From the NCBI RefSeq assembly GCF_023534745.1, contig NZ_JAMHJQ010000008.1, forward strand, positions 359,796-423,795: a stretch of DNA of 64,000 nucleotides, written 5' to 3'. This document shows, one piece after another, positions 33,643-42,028 of this stretch. The notes under the pieces were generated by a model, which was not told where the DNA came from, made no database searches, and saw only the letters and a program-made list of their open reading frames with translations. Source of the stretch: Streptomyces sp. 35G-GA-8. GTDB lineage: Bacteria > Actinomycetota > Actinomycetes > Streptomycetales > Streptomycetaceae. A program made the translations under genes and the position numbers. Each line of letters begins with the position of its first letter. The first letter of the stretch is position 1.

Positions 33643-34511
33643 GCGGGGCACGGCTCTCCCGGGCCCACGAGGTGACGGTACTGCGCTGTGACGTCGGGCC
33701 CGTGGCCGACTACGTGCACCGGCCGCGGCTGGCCGGGACGCTGTCGCCGCGCCCGTATCTGCATCCGGTACGGACCCTCGGCGGTGTCACGGTCACGGAG
33801 CTGGGGCCCGCCGACCACCCGCACCACCTGGGCGTCTCCATGGCGGTGCCGGACGTCGCGGGTGCCAACTTCTGGGGCGGGCGGACATACGTACGCGACC
33901 AGGGCCCCGTATGGCTCGCCAACCATGGCGCGCAGCGGCACACGGACTGGCTGCTGCGCGACCCCGACGGTTGTGTCCAGGAGCTGTGCTGGACACACGG
34001 CGACCGTCGACTGCTCAAGGAACGCCGCACGATCAGCGCTCTCGCCCTCTCCGGCGACGCGTGGGTCCTCGACTTCACCTCGTCGCTGACCAATGTGTCG
34101 GACGGGGAGCTGTCGCTCGGCAGCCCGGCCACCAACGGCCGTGCGGGGGCGGGGTACGGGGGGTTCTTCTGGCGTGCGCCCAAGGGGGACGCGGCGGGCC
34201 CGGCGCCCGATGTCTTCACCCAGGACGCGTCCGGCGAACGCGCGGTGCACGGGAGCACCGCGCCCTGGCTGGCGCTGGCGGGCCGGGACTGGACGCTGAT
34301 CTTCGCCGGGGCGAACCGGGAGACCCGTGAGGACCCCTGGTTCGTCCGTACCACCGAGTATCCGGGGGTCGGCTCCGCGCTGGCCTGGCGGCGGCGGCTG
34401 CCGCTGCCCGCGGGCGGCAGCGTCTCCCGACGTGTGGTGACGGTCGTCGCGGACGGCCGGCTCGACCGGCGGGCCGCCGCCGCGCTCGCGCGCAAGGCGG
34501 TGGCGGTATGA
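33639..34511 (+). CDS. DUF6807 (PmoA-like) family protein
   Basis: A 290-residue cytoplasmic protein of the family named DUF6807 or PmoA. Visible conserved stretches are RPYLHPVRTLGG, DHPHHLGVSMAV (paired His), GGRTYVRDQGP and NREDPWFVRTTEYPGVG-like sequence near the C-terminus. The function is not established; in many bacteria the family is encoded beside Gfo/Idh/MocA enzymes and sugar importers, exactly as here. The His-rich motif suggests metal or sugar binding. GTG 33639 overlaps the oxidoreductase TGA, so both are made together. Confidence 0.82.
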   Translation: MSGARLSRAHEVTVLRCDVGPVADYVHRPRLAGTLSPRPYLHPVRTLGGVTVTELGPADHPHHLGVSMAVPDVAGANFWGGRTYVRDQGPVWLANHGAQRHTDWLLRDPDGCVQELCWTHGDRRLLKERRTISALALSGDAWVLDFTSSLTNVSDGELSLGSPATNGRAGAGYGGFFWRAPKGDAAGPAPDVFTQDASGERAVHGSTAPWLALAGRDWTLIFAGANRETREDPWFVRTTEYPGVGSALAWRRRLPLPAGGSVSRRVVTVVADGRLDRRAAAALARKAVAV

Positions 34512-34596
34512 GGGGGCCGCGCCACGGACGGTCGGGCGCCGCACCAGTGAACTCAGCAGAGAACCGATCAAGAGAATCAAGAGAGAAGAGCCGGCC

Positions 34597-35934
34597 ATGA
34601 GGTTTTCCAGGACGTACAGAGGGCGGGCGGGCGCGGTCGTCTCCCTGACGGCGGTACTCGCCCTGACGGCGACCGCGTGCGGTGACGACGGAAGCGGCGG
34701 AAGCGGCGGCGAGGGCTCCGGCAAGGGGGAGATCACCCTGTGGGACAACAACACCGGTGAGCGCCGGGAGATCTGGGCCCAGATCATCAAGGACTTCGAG
34801 AAGCAGAACCCGGACATCAAGGTCAAGTACGTCGGTCTCCCCATCGACCAGGTCCAGGCGAAGTACGACACGGCGATCGAAGGCGGCGGGCTGCCGGACG
34901 TCGGCGGCGTCGGGACCGCCTATCTCTCCAACCTGGTGATACGGGACGTCCTGGAGCCGCTCGACGACCGTATCGACGCGGGTCCGCTCAAGGGCAGGCT
35001 CGTGCCGGCGCTGGTGGACAGCGTCAAGGCGGCGGGCGGCCGGGGGGACAGCATGTACTCGGTGCCGACCTCCACCAACAACGGCACGCTCTGGTACCGC
35101 ACGGACCTGTTCGCGCGGGCCGGGCTCGAACCGCCCACCACCTGGTCGACGTTCTACGCGGCGGCGGACAAGCTCACCAAGGCGGGGACGGACCAGTTCG
35201 GTTACACCATCCGGGGCGGCGCGGGTTCCATCGCCCCGGCGATGGACGCGATGTACGGACAGTCCGGGATCACGTCGTTCTGGAACGGTGACAGGACGAC
35301 CCTCAACGATCCGAGGAATGTGGCGGCGCTGGAGAAGTATGTCGCCCTGTACAAGAAGGTGACACCGTCCGCCGACGTCAACAATGACTTCATCAAGATG
35401 GTCGCCCAGTGGGACAACGGCACGATCGGCATGCTGACCCACAACCTCGCCTCGTACCAGGACCATGTGAAGGCGTTGGGGAACGAGAAGTTCAAGGGCC
35501 TCCCCTACCCGGCCCAGGAGGACGGCACGCGCGTCCAGGTCTCCAACCCGGTGGACGGACTCGGCCTGTTCAAGAACAGCGAGAACAAGGCCGCCGCCTG
35601 GAAGCTCATCGAATTCGCCGCCTCCCACACGTCGAACAGCGCGTGGAACGAGTCGGCGGGGTCCATTCCGGCGAACACCGATGCCGCCGGCGACGCCTGG
35701 ATCCAGAAGGCGGAGCCGACCGCGGCCGCGATGAAGGCGCTCAGCGACGGCTCGACCACGATCGTCAACCTGCCGTACTACCTGCCCGACTGGAACACCA
35801 TCAGCAAGAGCGGCAACGAGCCGAACTTCCAGAAGGTGCTGCTCGGGGACATGACCGCGAAGGAGTTCGCGGACAAGGTCGCCAAGGAGCTCAACGAGGC
35901 CCAGGCGGAGTGGAACGAACAGTCCAAGAACTGA
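34597..35934 (+). CDS. Sugar ABC transporter substrate-binding lipoprotein
   Basis: A 445-residue extracytoplasmic solute receptor of the MalE type. The signal peptide ends in a lipobox LTATAC (Cys27), where lipid attachment anchors it to the membrane. A Gly/Ser linker is followed by the binding fold (EITLWDNNTGERREIWAQI, MYSVPTSTNNGTLWYRTDLF, PVDGLGLFKNSENKAAAWKLIEFAASHT). It catches the sugar for the two permeases encoded 5 kb upstream. Its separation from them by two enzyme genes is slightly unusual. GAGAGAAGAG lies upstream of ATG 34597. Confidence 0.94.
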   Translation: MRFSRTYRGRAGAVVSLTAVLALTATACGDDGSGGSGGEGSGKGEITLWDNNTGERREIWAQIIKDFEKQNPDIKVKYVGLPIDQVQAKYDTAIEGGGLPDVGGVGTAYLSNLVIRDVLEPLDDRIDAGPLKGRLVPALVDSVKAAGGRGDSMYSVPTSTNNGTLWYRTDLFARAGLEPPTTWSTFYAAADKLTKAGTDQFGYTIRGGAGSIAPAMDAMYGQSGITSFWNGDRTTLNDPRNVAALEKYVALYKKVTPSADVNNDFIKMVAQWDNGTIGMLTHNLASYQDHVKALGNEKFKGLPYPAQEDGTRVQVSNPVDGLGLFKNSENKAAAWKLIEFAASHTSNSAWNESAGSIPANTDAAGDAWIQKAEPTAAAMKALSDGSTTIVNLPYYLPDWNTISKSGNEPNFQKVLLGDMTAKEFADKVAKELNEAQAEWNEQSKN

Positions 35935-35961
35935 CCTGACCGAGGAGGAGTTGGAGGAGTC

Positions 35962-37344
35962 ATGCGCAGAGGCAGACAGCGGGCGATCGTCGTGGCGACG
36001 GGGCTGGCGTGCGCGATGGCGCTGCCCCCGGCGGCCCTGGCGGCGCCGGCACCACCGGCACAGGCGGGACCACCGGCGCAAGCGGCACCACCGGCGCAAC
36101 CGGCACCACCGGCACCGGCGCTCGCACGGCCGTCCTTCGAACGGGCCGTCCTCGCCCCGGACGACGGCTGGGCCGCCGCCGACGGCGGTACCACCGGCGG
36201 CCGGAGCGCCGACGCCGCGCACACCTACACCGTCACCACCTGGGCCGAGTTCAGGACGGCGCTGGCCGACGCGGCGGGCAGCCCGTCGGTCATCCGGGTC
36301 AAAGGGACCCTGGACGCGCTCAGCGACGCCCAAGGAACCCCGCTCACCTGCGACGACTACGCGGCGGACGGCTACTCCCTCGCCACGTACCTCGCCGCGT
36401 ACGATCCGGCGGTCTGGGGCCGCGAGAACCCGGTCAGCGGCGAACAGGAGGACCTGCGCGCCGCCTCCGCCAAGAATCAGGACGCGCAGATCAAGGCGTA
36501 CGTCCCGGCCGACACGACCATCGTCGGCGTGGGGCGGGACGCCCGTATCCTCGGCGGCAGCCTCCAGGTGAAGGATGTCGACAACGTCATCATCCGCAAC
36601 CTCACCTTCGAGGACACCTTCGACTGCTTCCCGCAGTGGGATCCGACGGACACCGAGCTGGGCAACTGGAACTCCGAGTACGACAATGTGGTGCTCCACA
36701 ACGCCACGCATGTGTGGGTGGATCACAACACCTTCACCGACGGCCGCCGCCCGGACAGCGAACAGCCCTACTACTACGGCCGGTTGTACCAGCAGCACGA
36801 CGGGGAGCTGGATATCGTCCGGGGCTCCGATCTGGTCACCGTCTCCTGGAACGTCCTCGCCGACCATGACAAGACCATGCTGATCGGCAACAGCGACAGC
36901 GCGGCCGACACCGACCGCGGCAAGCTGCGGGTCACCCTGCACCACAACCAGTTCAGGAACCTCGTCGAGCGGGCGCCCCGGGTCCGCTTCGGCCGGGTCG
37001 ACGCCTACAACAACCACTATGTCGTCCAGCGGTCCGGCTACGGATACTCCTTCGGTATCGGTCTCGAATCCCAACTGGTCGCGGAGAACAACGCGTTCAC
37101 GATGCCGTCCGGTGTGAGCGCCGGGCGGATCCTGAAGAAGTGGAAGGACTCACCGGTCACCACCGCGAACAACTACGTCAACGGGAGGTACGTCGATCTG
37201 CTCGCCGTCCACAACGCGGAGGTCCCCGAGGAGACACTGCGCCCGGACGCGGGCTGGACACCGACGCTCCGCACCCGGGTCGACGACCCGCGCGCGGTCC
37301 CGCGCCTGGTGGACGGCGCGGCGGGCGCCGGAAAGCTCCGCTGA
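35962..37344 (+). CDS. Secreted pectate lyase (polysaccharide lyase family 1)
   Basis: A 460-residue enzyme that cleaves de-esterified pectin by beta-elimination outside the cell, needing Ca. It has a signal peptide (cleavage near residue 28), an APPAQAAPPAQ-type linker (30-55) and a right-handed beta-helix. Key motifs are VWVDHNTF (251-258), DGELDIVRGSDLVTVSWN (280-297) with Ca-binding Asp residues, and the catalytic Arg340 in RAPRVRFG. GGAGGAG precedes ATG 35962. It closes the cluster and supplies the substrate logic: polymer cut outside, products imported, sugar acids broken down. It resembles Pel proteins of 430-460 residues. Confidence 0.94.
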   Translation: MRRGRQRAIVVATGLACAMALPPAALAAPAPPAQAGPPAQAAPPAQPAPPAPALARPSFERAVLAPDDGWAAADGGTTGGRSADAAHTYTVTTWAEFRTALADAAGSPSVIRVKGTLDALSDAQGTPLTCDDYAADGYSLATYLAAYDPAVWGRENPVSGEQEDLRAASAKNQDAQIKAYVPADTTIVGVGRDARILGGSLQVKDVDNVIIRNLTFEDTFDCFPQWDPTDTELGNWNSEYDNVVLHNATHVWVDHNTFTDGRRPDSEQPYYYGRLYQQHDGELDIVRGSDLVTVSWNVLADHDKTMLIGNSDSAADTDRGKLRVTLHHNQFRNLVERAPRVRFGRVDAYNNHYVVQRSGYGYSFGIGLESQLVAENNAFTMPSGVSAGRILKKWKDSPVTTANNYVNGRYVDLLAVHNAEVPEETLRPDAGWTPTLRTRVDDPRAVPRLVDGAAGAGKLR

Positions 37345-37372
37345 CCGTGGACGTCGGACAGGGTCTCAGGCT

Positions 37373-37552
37373 CTAGGTCGTGTCTTCAAAGTCCCGCCTG
37401 CCCGGCGACGCCCGGCACGCACGCTCGCTGCGTTGTCGGGTCACCCCAGTACGTCCAGTACTGGGGAGACCCTCCGCCTTGCGATCGCACGCACCGGACG
37501 CCGCCGGGCCCGCCCTGCGGGCGGACGGCGCTACTTTGAAGACACGCCCTAG
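37373..37552. mobile_element. 180-bp MITE-like inverted-repeat element
   Basis: The ends CTAGGTCGTGTCTTCAAAGT (37373-37392) and ACTTTGAAGACACGCCCTAG (37533-37552) are inverted repeats with 19 of 20 matches, each bordered by CTAG. The interior is also partly symmetric around a central hairpin (CCCCAGTAC at 37444-37452, GTACTGGGG at 37458-37466). There is no transposase, so it would have moved with a helper. It lies between convergent genes, and its right end supplies the TAG stop of the methyltransferase gene. Confidence 0.8.
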
Positions 37553-38397
37553 CGGGCGGGCATGGTTCCCACGACGACGGTGGCACACAGCTCCTCGGAG
37601 CGTGCCACGCGGGGGATCAGCCCGCTCCCGGCGACGGTCTCGACGGCGCGTGCCGCCTGATGCTCGCTCGTCTCGACCAGCAGGACCCCGCCCGGGGCCA
37701 GCCAGCGCGGCGCCTCCGCGGTCACGCGCCGCAGGACGTCGAGCCCGTCCGCACCACCGTCGAGCGCGACCCGTGCCTCGTGGATACGGGCCTCCTGGGG
37801 CAGCAGTCCGACCTCCTCGGTGGGTACGTACGGCACATTGGCGAGCAGGATGTCCACCCGGCCCCGCAGGGTGGCGGGCAGCGGGCCGTACAGATCGCCC
37901 TCGTACACCCGGCCGCCGACGGCCGCGACATTCCGCCGGGCGCAGCGCACCGCGGCCGGGTCGATGTCGGCGGCGTACAGCTCGGCCCGGCCCAGGATCC
38001 CGGCCAGCGCGGCGCCCAGCGCGCCCGAGCCGCAGCACAGGTCGACCACGACGGCTCCGGACCCGGCGAGGGCAGTGGCGGTGGCGGCGAGAGCCGCCTG
38101 CCGCACAAGGAACTCGGTACGGCGGCGGGGTACGAAGACCCCGGGGTCCACGGCGATGCGCTGTCCGCAGAACTCCGCCCAGCCGAGGACGTGTTCGAGC
38201 GGCAGACCGCCGACGCGCCGGTCCACCATGGCGGCGAGATCGTCCGGTGTCGCCGCCGTGGAGATGAGCAGCCGCGCCTCGTCCTCCGCGAAGACACAGC
38301 CGGCGGCGCGGAGCCTGGTGACGATGACGGACTCGGTCGCGGAAGGGGACGGAGAAGAAGACGGAGAGGGGGAAGAGGAAGGGGACGGAGCTGACAT
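37549..38397 (-). CDS. PrmC/HemK-like protein N5-glutamine methyltransferase
   Basis: A 282-residue enzyme. After a Ser/Pro repeat tail (residues 2-20), an all-helical substrate domain (about 25-90) precedes a Rossmann methyltransferase: VVVDLCCGSGALGAALA (motif I, about 115), YAADIDPAAV and LLANVPYVPTEEV. The usual NPPY of PrmC is NVPY, so the glutamine-binding loop is altered and the target may not be release factor. The gene is not beside prfA, as a housekeeping prmC would be, so it is a paralogue. The stop TAG is formed by the end of the MITE-like element. Confidence 0.85.
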   Translation of the reverse strand: MSAPSPSSSPSPSSSPSPSATESVIVTRLRAAGCVFAEDEARLLISTAATPDDLAAMVDRRVGGLPLEHVLGWAEFCGQRIAVDPGVFVPRRRTEFLVRQAALAATATALAGSGAVVVDLCCGSGALGAALAGILGRAELYAADIDPAAVRCARRNVAAVGGRVYEGDLYGPLPATLRGRVDILLANVPYVPTEEVGLLPQEARIHEARVALDGGADGLDVLRRVTAEAPRWLAPGGVLLVETSEHQAARAVETVAGSGLIPRVARSEELCATVVVGTMPAR

Positions 38398-38797
38398 GAG
38401 AGGGGGGAGCCTTTCGGGATGCCGATGGGCACTCCCGGCGGTCAGCTATGCCTGCGGGACCGCTCGGCCGTGAGAAGGGAGCACCCGACCTGATACAGCG
38501 GTGATGGGTCTCGCCTCCTTCGGTAGGTACGTCCACAGCTCGTACTGCGCTGGTCACCCTACCCGTCCCGAGGGCTTCCGGGCGACTCCCCGGGGGCGTG
38601 ACCGGGGCTTCCTGAGGGGTCTCTTAGCCGTTCCTTAAGCCGAGCATAAGGATCGCCGTCACCCGCTCCCGACCGCCGATTTCGCGGTTCTGGGCGGCTA
38701 GTTTGCTGATCGCTGGGGCGGTACGGCGACGGGGAGGTCACCTGCCGCTCCGGCTGTCCTCCTCCCCGCTGCCGCCGCTCCGAAGGAGAACCAGTTC
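38398..38797. other. Intergenic region between the PrmC-like gene and the AA10 gene
   Basis: A 400-bp divergent spacer. The half near 38600-38660 is relatively AT-rich with TTAGCCG/TTAAGCCG repeats and is probably the AA10 promoter area. I see no ORF with a ribosome site, no DasR-like chitin-regulator site and no strong hairpin. Confidence 0.5.
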
Positions 38798-39859
38798 ATG
38801 ACCGTTCGACGTACGGCCACCGGGATCGTCGTCCTCGGCCTCGCTCCGCTCGCGCTGGCCGGGCTCACCGCCGTGCCCGCCGCCGCCCATGGGTCGATGA
38901 CCGATCCGGTCAGCCGGGTCGCCGCGTGTTTCGCCGAGGGGCCGGAGAGTCCGCGGTCGGCGGCGTGCAAGGCGGCGGTCGCGGCCGGCGGAACGCAGGC
39001 GCTCTACGACTGGAACGAGGTCAATATCGCCAACGCCGCCGGGAACCACCGGCAGTTGATCCCGGACGGCAAGCTGTGCAGCGCGGGCAAGGACAAGTAC
39101 AAGGGGCTCGATCAGGCGCGTGGCGACTGGCCGTCGTCCGAGCTGGCGCCGGGCAACCGCACCTTCCGCTACAAGGCGACCGCGCCGCACCGCGGCTCCT
39201 TCGAGCTGTATGTCACCAAGGACAGCTATGACCCGGGCAAGCCGCTGAAGTGGTCGGATCTGGAGGAGAAGCCCTTCCTCAAGGTCACCGACCCGAAGCT
39301 GGAGAGCGGCGCCTATGTCTTCGACGGCATCGTCCCGAACAAGTCGGGCCGCCATCTGATCTACTCCATCTGGCAGCGCTCGGACAGTCCCGAGGCCTTC
39401 TACACCTGCTCCGACGTGGTCTTCGGACAGGACAACGGCGGAGCTGGCGGCGGGGCGCCGGCCGCTTCCGCGCCCACCGACGAGAAGATCGCGGAGGGTA
39501 CGGAGAAGTCCACCGTCGAGCACAACGGCCATGGTGACCTCGGTACCGACGCGACGAAGGTCTCGGCGAAGGACACCCCGGACGCCCCGGACACCGCGGC
39601 CACCGCGGAGAAGCAGCCGGACACCAGCACCGACGCCTACCCCGACACCGATGCCGACGCCAACACCGAGGCCGGCGCCGAGGCCAACTCCCCCGAGGCG
39701 AAGAGCGCCGACGGTCAGGACACCCTCGCCGCGACCGGCGGCGACAGCACCACGTCATACCTCGCGATCGGTGGCGCGGCGGCGCTCGCCATCGGTGCCG
39801 CGGTGACCTTCGGAACCGCTCGCCGCAAGGCCGTATCGGGCGGGCGTCATAGCCGCTGA
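38798..39859 (+). CDS. AA10 lytic polysaccharide monooxygenase with sortase anchor
   Basis: A 353-residue secreted copper enzyme that oxidatively cleaves chitin or cellulose. After signal cleavage (PAAA-H), His31 becomes the N-terminus and, with His131 in APHRGSF, forms the copper histidine brace. The catalytic domain ends near residue 213. A Thr/Ala/Asp-rich spacer (220-305) leads to LAATG (310-314), a hydrophobic segment and a positive tail (ARRK), a sortase-E type signal that ties it to the cell wall instead of releasing it. GAAGGAG precedes ATG 38798. From memory it matches the S. coelicolor SCO1734-type protein. Confidence 0.92.
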   Translation: MTVRRTATGIVVLGLAPLALAGLTAVPAAAHGSMTDPVSRVAACFAEGPESPRSAACKAAVAAGGTQALYDWNEVNIANAAGNHRQLIPDGKLCSAGKDKYKGLDQARGDWPSSELAPGNRTFRYKATAPHRGSFELYVTKDSYDPGKPLKWSDLEEKPFLKVTDPKLESGAYVFDGIVPNKSGRHLIYSIWQRSDSPEAFYTCSDVVFGQDNGGAGGGAPAASAPTDEKIAEGTEKSTVEHNGHGDLGTDATKVSAKDTPDAPDTAATAEKQPDTSTDAYPDTDADANTEAGAEANSPEAKSADGQDTLAATGGDSTTSYLAIGGAAALAIGAAVTFGTARRKAVSGGRHSR

Positions 39860-39881
39860 CCCCCGCCGTACGGCACCCCGC

Positions 39882-39924
39882 ACTGCCTTCCGCCACCGGG
39901 AACTCCCCGGCGGCGGAAGGCAGT
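39882..39924. terminator. Bidirectional terminator between AA10 and lipase genes
   Basis: ACTGCCTTCCGCC (39882-39894) and GGCGGAAGGCAGT (39912-39924) are a perfect 13-base stem between convergent genes. Confidence 0.8.
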
Positions 39925-39970
39925 CGTGTGTCTGCGGATGCAAGGGTCTACGGGGGTACGGGGGTACGGG

Positions 39971-40858
39971 TCAGCCGAGCACCGACGAGCAGGTGGTCGG
40001 GGTGGCACGGGCGGGATCGAGCGCGTTGGTCACCTCGTGGAAGGCGATCCTGTCGATCGTCCCGATCGCCACATGCTCGGAGAGATCGACCGGGCACAGA
40101 TCCTGGAGCAGCACATTGCGTACGTCGGGGCCGGTCAGGAACTGCGACCGGTACGGGGTGACCACCTCGTCGTACCGGGTGGCTATCACGGTGTAGCGCA
40201 CCCCGGGAACGGTGTCGCCACCCGCGTTGAGCTTGGTGAGGAAGGCGGATCCGGCCACCTGATCGGCGAGCCCGGGGGTCTTCTCGTCCAGCAGATCGCC
40301 CGCTCCGGGGAAGTACGGCAGCAGCCGGGTCAGCCCGAGCAGCGTGCTGCCGCGGTTGGAGGGGGCGAGGCCGACCAGGGCGTTCACCTTCGGCGCCCCG
40401 CCGAGGAACTTCAGGTAGTAGCGCGGCATCATGCCGCCCTGGGAGTGGCCGACGATATCGACCTTCGCGGCGCCGGTGGCCGCGAGCACCTTGTCGACAT
40501 AGGTGGCGAGTTGCCCGGCCGAGGCGTCGATGGGGCCGAGGCCGTGGAAGAACGGGACGCCGGGGAGCTGCCCGTAGTCGAGCGAGAAGACGCAGTAGCC
40601 GCGGTTCACCAGATACGGGGCGAGGCCGAGCCAGTTGTCGACGGAGTTCCCGAGGGTGCCGTGGACCAGGACGACGGGACGGGGATGGGCGGCCGAGGGC
40701 TTGCAGGAGTAGTCGTTCCAGCCGCTGCTCGACGCGGAGAGAGCGGAAACGGCGGCGGTGGGGGTGGCGGTGGGCGCGGCGAGGGCGGGGGTGGCCAGGC
40801 ATACAACGGCCAGCAGCAGCGCGGTCAGTGGTCCGAGCGCGCGCTTCCAGGGCAGCAT
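39971..40858 (-). CDS. Secreted alpha/beta-hydrolase lipase
   Basis: A 295-residue enzyme with a signal peptide (MLPWKRALGPLTALLLAVVC, cleavage near ALA-AP at about 27). The oxyanion-hole HGTLGNSVDNW is near residue 67, the nucleophile elbow GHSQGGMMPRYYLKFLG near 130, an Asp region in YDEVVTPYRS, and a late His in AFHEVTN. These match Streptomyces extracellular triacylglycerol lipases/esterases. AAGGAG is eight bases before ATG 40858, excluding the longer frame to 40921. Confidence 0.92.
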   Translation of the reverse strand: MLPWKRALGPLTALLLAVVCLATPALAAPTATPTAAVSALSASSSGWNDYSCKPSAAHPRPVVLVHGTLGNSVDNWLGLAPYLVNRGYCVFSLDYGQLPGVPFFHGLGPIDASAGQLATYVDKVLAATGAAKVDIVGHSQGGMMPRYYLKFLGGAPKVNALVGLAPSNRGSTLLGLTRLLPYFPGAGDLLDEKTPGLADQVAGSAFLTKLNAGGDTVPGVRYTVIATRYDEVVTPYRSQFLTGPDVRNVLLQDLCPVDLSEHVAIGTIDRIAFHEVTNALDPARATPTTCSSVLG

Positions 40859-41047
40859 CGTGTGATCTCCTTGCGGCTCAAGGGAAATGGCGATGACTGT
40901 CAGCCCTGTGGCCCGGACCACAAAGATGCTTCCGTTATGAAGTTACGCATGAGTAAGGTGAAGAAGGGAAGTTACGCGTCGGTAAAAAGTGCGACGCGCG
41001 GCACCGGTTTGTGCTGTCGGCGCTCATCCGCGACCGCGCACAAGCGG

Positions 41048-42028
41048 TCAGTTGGCCAGAGCCGCCGGCCGTACGGCCTCCGGCCCGAAGCGGCGACGCG
41101 CACGGTCCGCGGCGGCTTCGACCGCGCGAGCACGGGCGTCACCGGGATCCAGGGAGAGTTGACGGTAGGCACTGCCTGCCGACCACAGATCGTCGGCGCG
41201 GATCGCGAAGGCCCGGACCCGTGCCCGCTGCAGACCGAGAGCCGCCAGCAGACCCAGGGCGGCCACGGCGAGGGCGGGTGAGTGGTCGGTGGGTTCCGGG
41301 AGCGCGCGTGTGCGTGTGGTGGAGGTGCGATCGGCGTATCGCACCGTGAGGGCGATACGGCCGGCCACCCGGCCTTCACCGCGCAGGCGTTGACCGATCT
41401 GGCCGGCCAGCCCCAGGACGGCCCGATGGTGCTGTGCCGGATCGAGGCAGTCCCGGTCGAGCACGCGCTCGGCGGTCAGATGCGCCATCGGTTCCCTGGG
41501 GGTGACCGGGCGGGGGTCGTGACCTCGGGCGCGTTCGGCCAGCAGCCGCGCCTGGTCGACACCGAGAAGACGCTGGAGGGTCGCCGGGGACGTGCCGGCG
41601 ACCTGACCGATGGTGTGCAGACCGTATCGGCCGAGCGTCGCCGCCGTGGCGCGGCCGATCCCGGGCAGTGCGGTGACGGGGCGCGGGTGGAGCCAGTCGG
41701 CGGCCCGTTCGGCGGGGACCCAGGTGGTCTCCCCCGGCGCGGAGGTGTCGGCCGCCATGACGGCGAGCATGCGGTTGCCCGCGAGTCCGGCGCTGCTGTC
41801 GATGCCGTAGAAGGCCTTCAATCTGAGCTTCGCCAACTGGACCGCGTCGTAGGGAGACAGGTCGAAGTACCGGAGCGCCGATGTGAGGTCGAGCTGGACG
41901 GCGTCGGGCGGGGCGGCCTGGACATGGGGCGTGATACCGGACATCAGTTCGATCAGATCACCGTACTGATCCTCGGCCGGTGCAGCGTGCAGATAGAGGT
42001 GGGCGATATGCCGCTGTCTCGTGGTCAT
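41048..42028 (-). CDS. Y-family DNA polymerase-like protein (ImuB-type, catalytic residues absent)
   Basis: A 326-residue protein. The middle has the helix-hairpin-helix of Y-family polymerases (ALPGIGRATAATLGRYGLHTIGQVA, about residues 115-140) and the C-terminus the little-finger-type domain. The N-terminal palm is shortened. The VxVDxDxFF metal site is absent, and the usual SIDE acid pair corresponds to QLDLTSAL. So it is probably non-catalytic, like ImuB, which recruits DnaE2 for damage-tolerant synthesis. ATG 42028 overlaps the dnaE2 stop by four bases, so the two proteins are made together. Confidence 0.85.
   Translation of the reverse strand: MTTRQRHIAHLYLHAAPAEDQYGDLIELMSGITPHVQAAPPDAVQLDLTSALRYFDLSPYDAVQLAKLRLKAFYGIDSSAGLAGNRMLAVMAADTSAPGETTWVPAERAADWLHPRPVTALPGIGRATAATLGRYGLHTIGQVAGTSPATLQRLLGVDQARLLAERARGHDPRPVTPREPMAHLTAERVLDRDCLDPAQHHRAVLGLAGQIGQRLRGEGRVAGRIALTVRYADRTSTTRTRALPEPTDHSPALAVAALGLLAALGLQRARVRAFAIRADDLWSAGSAYRQLSLDPGDARARAVEAAADRARRRFGPEAVRPAALAN

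Noticed and set aside
38398-38797. DasR-type (chitin regulator) site before the AA10 gene
   Set aside because: No match to the ACTGGTCTAGACCACT-type palindrome is visible in the spacer.
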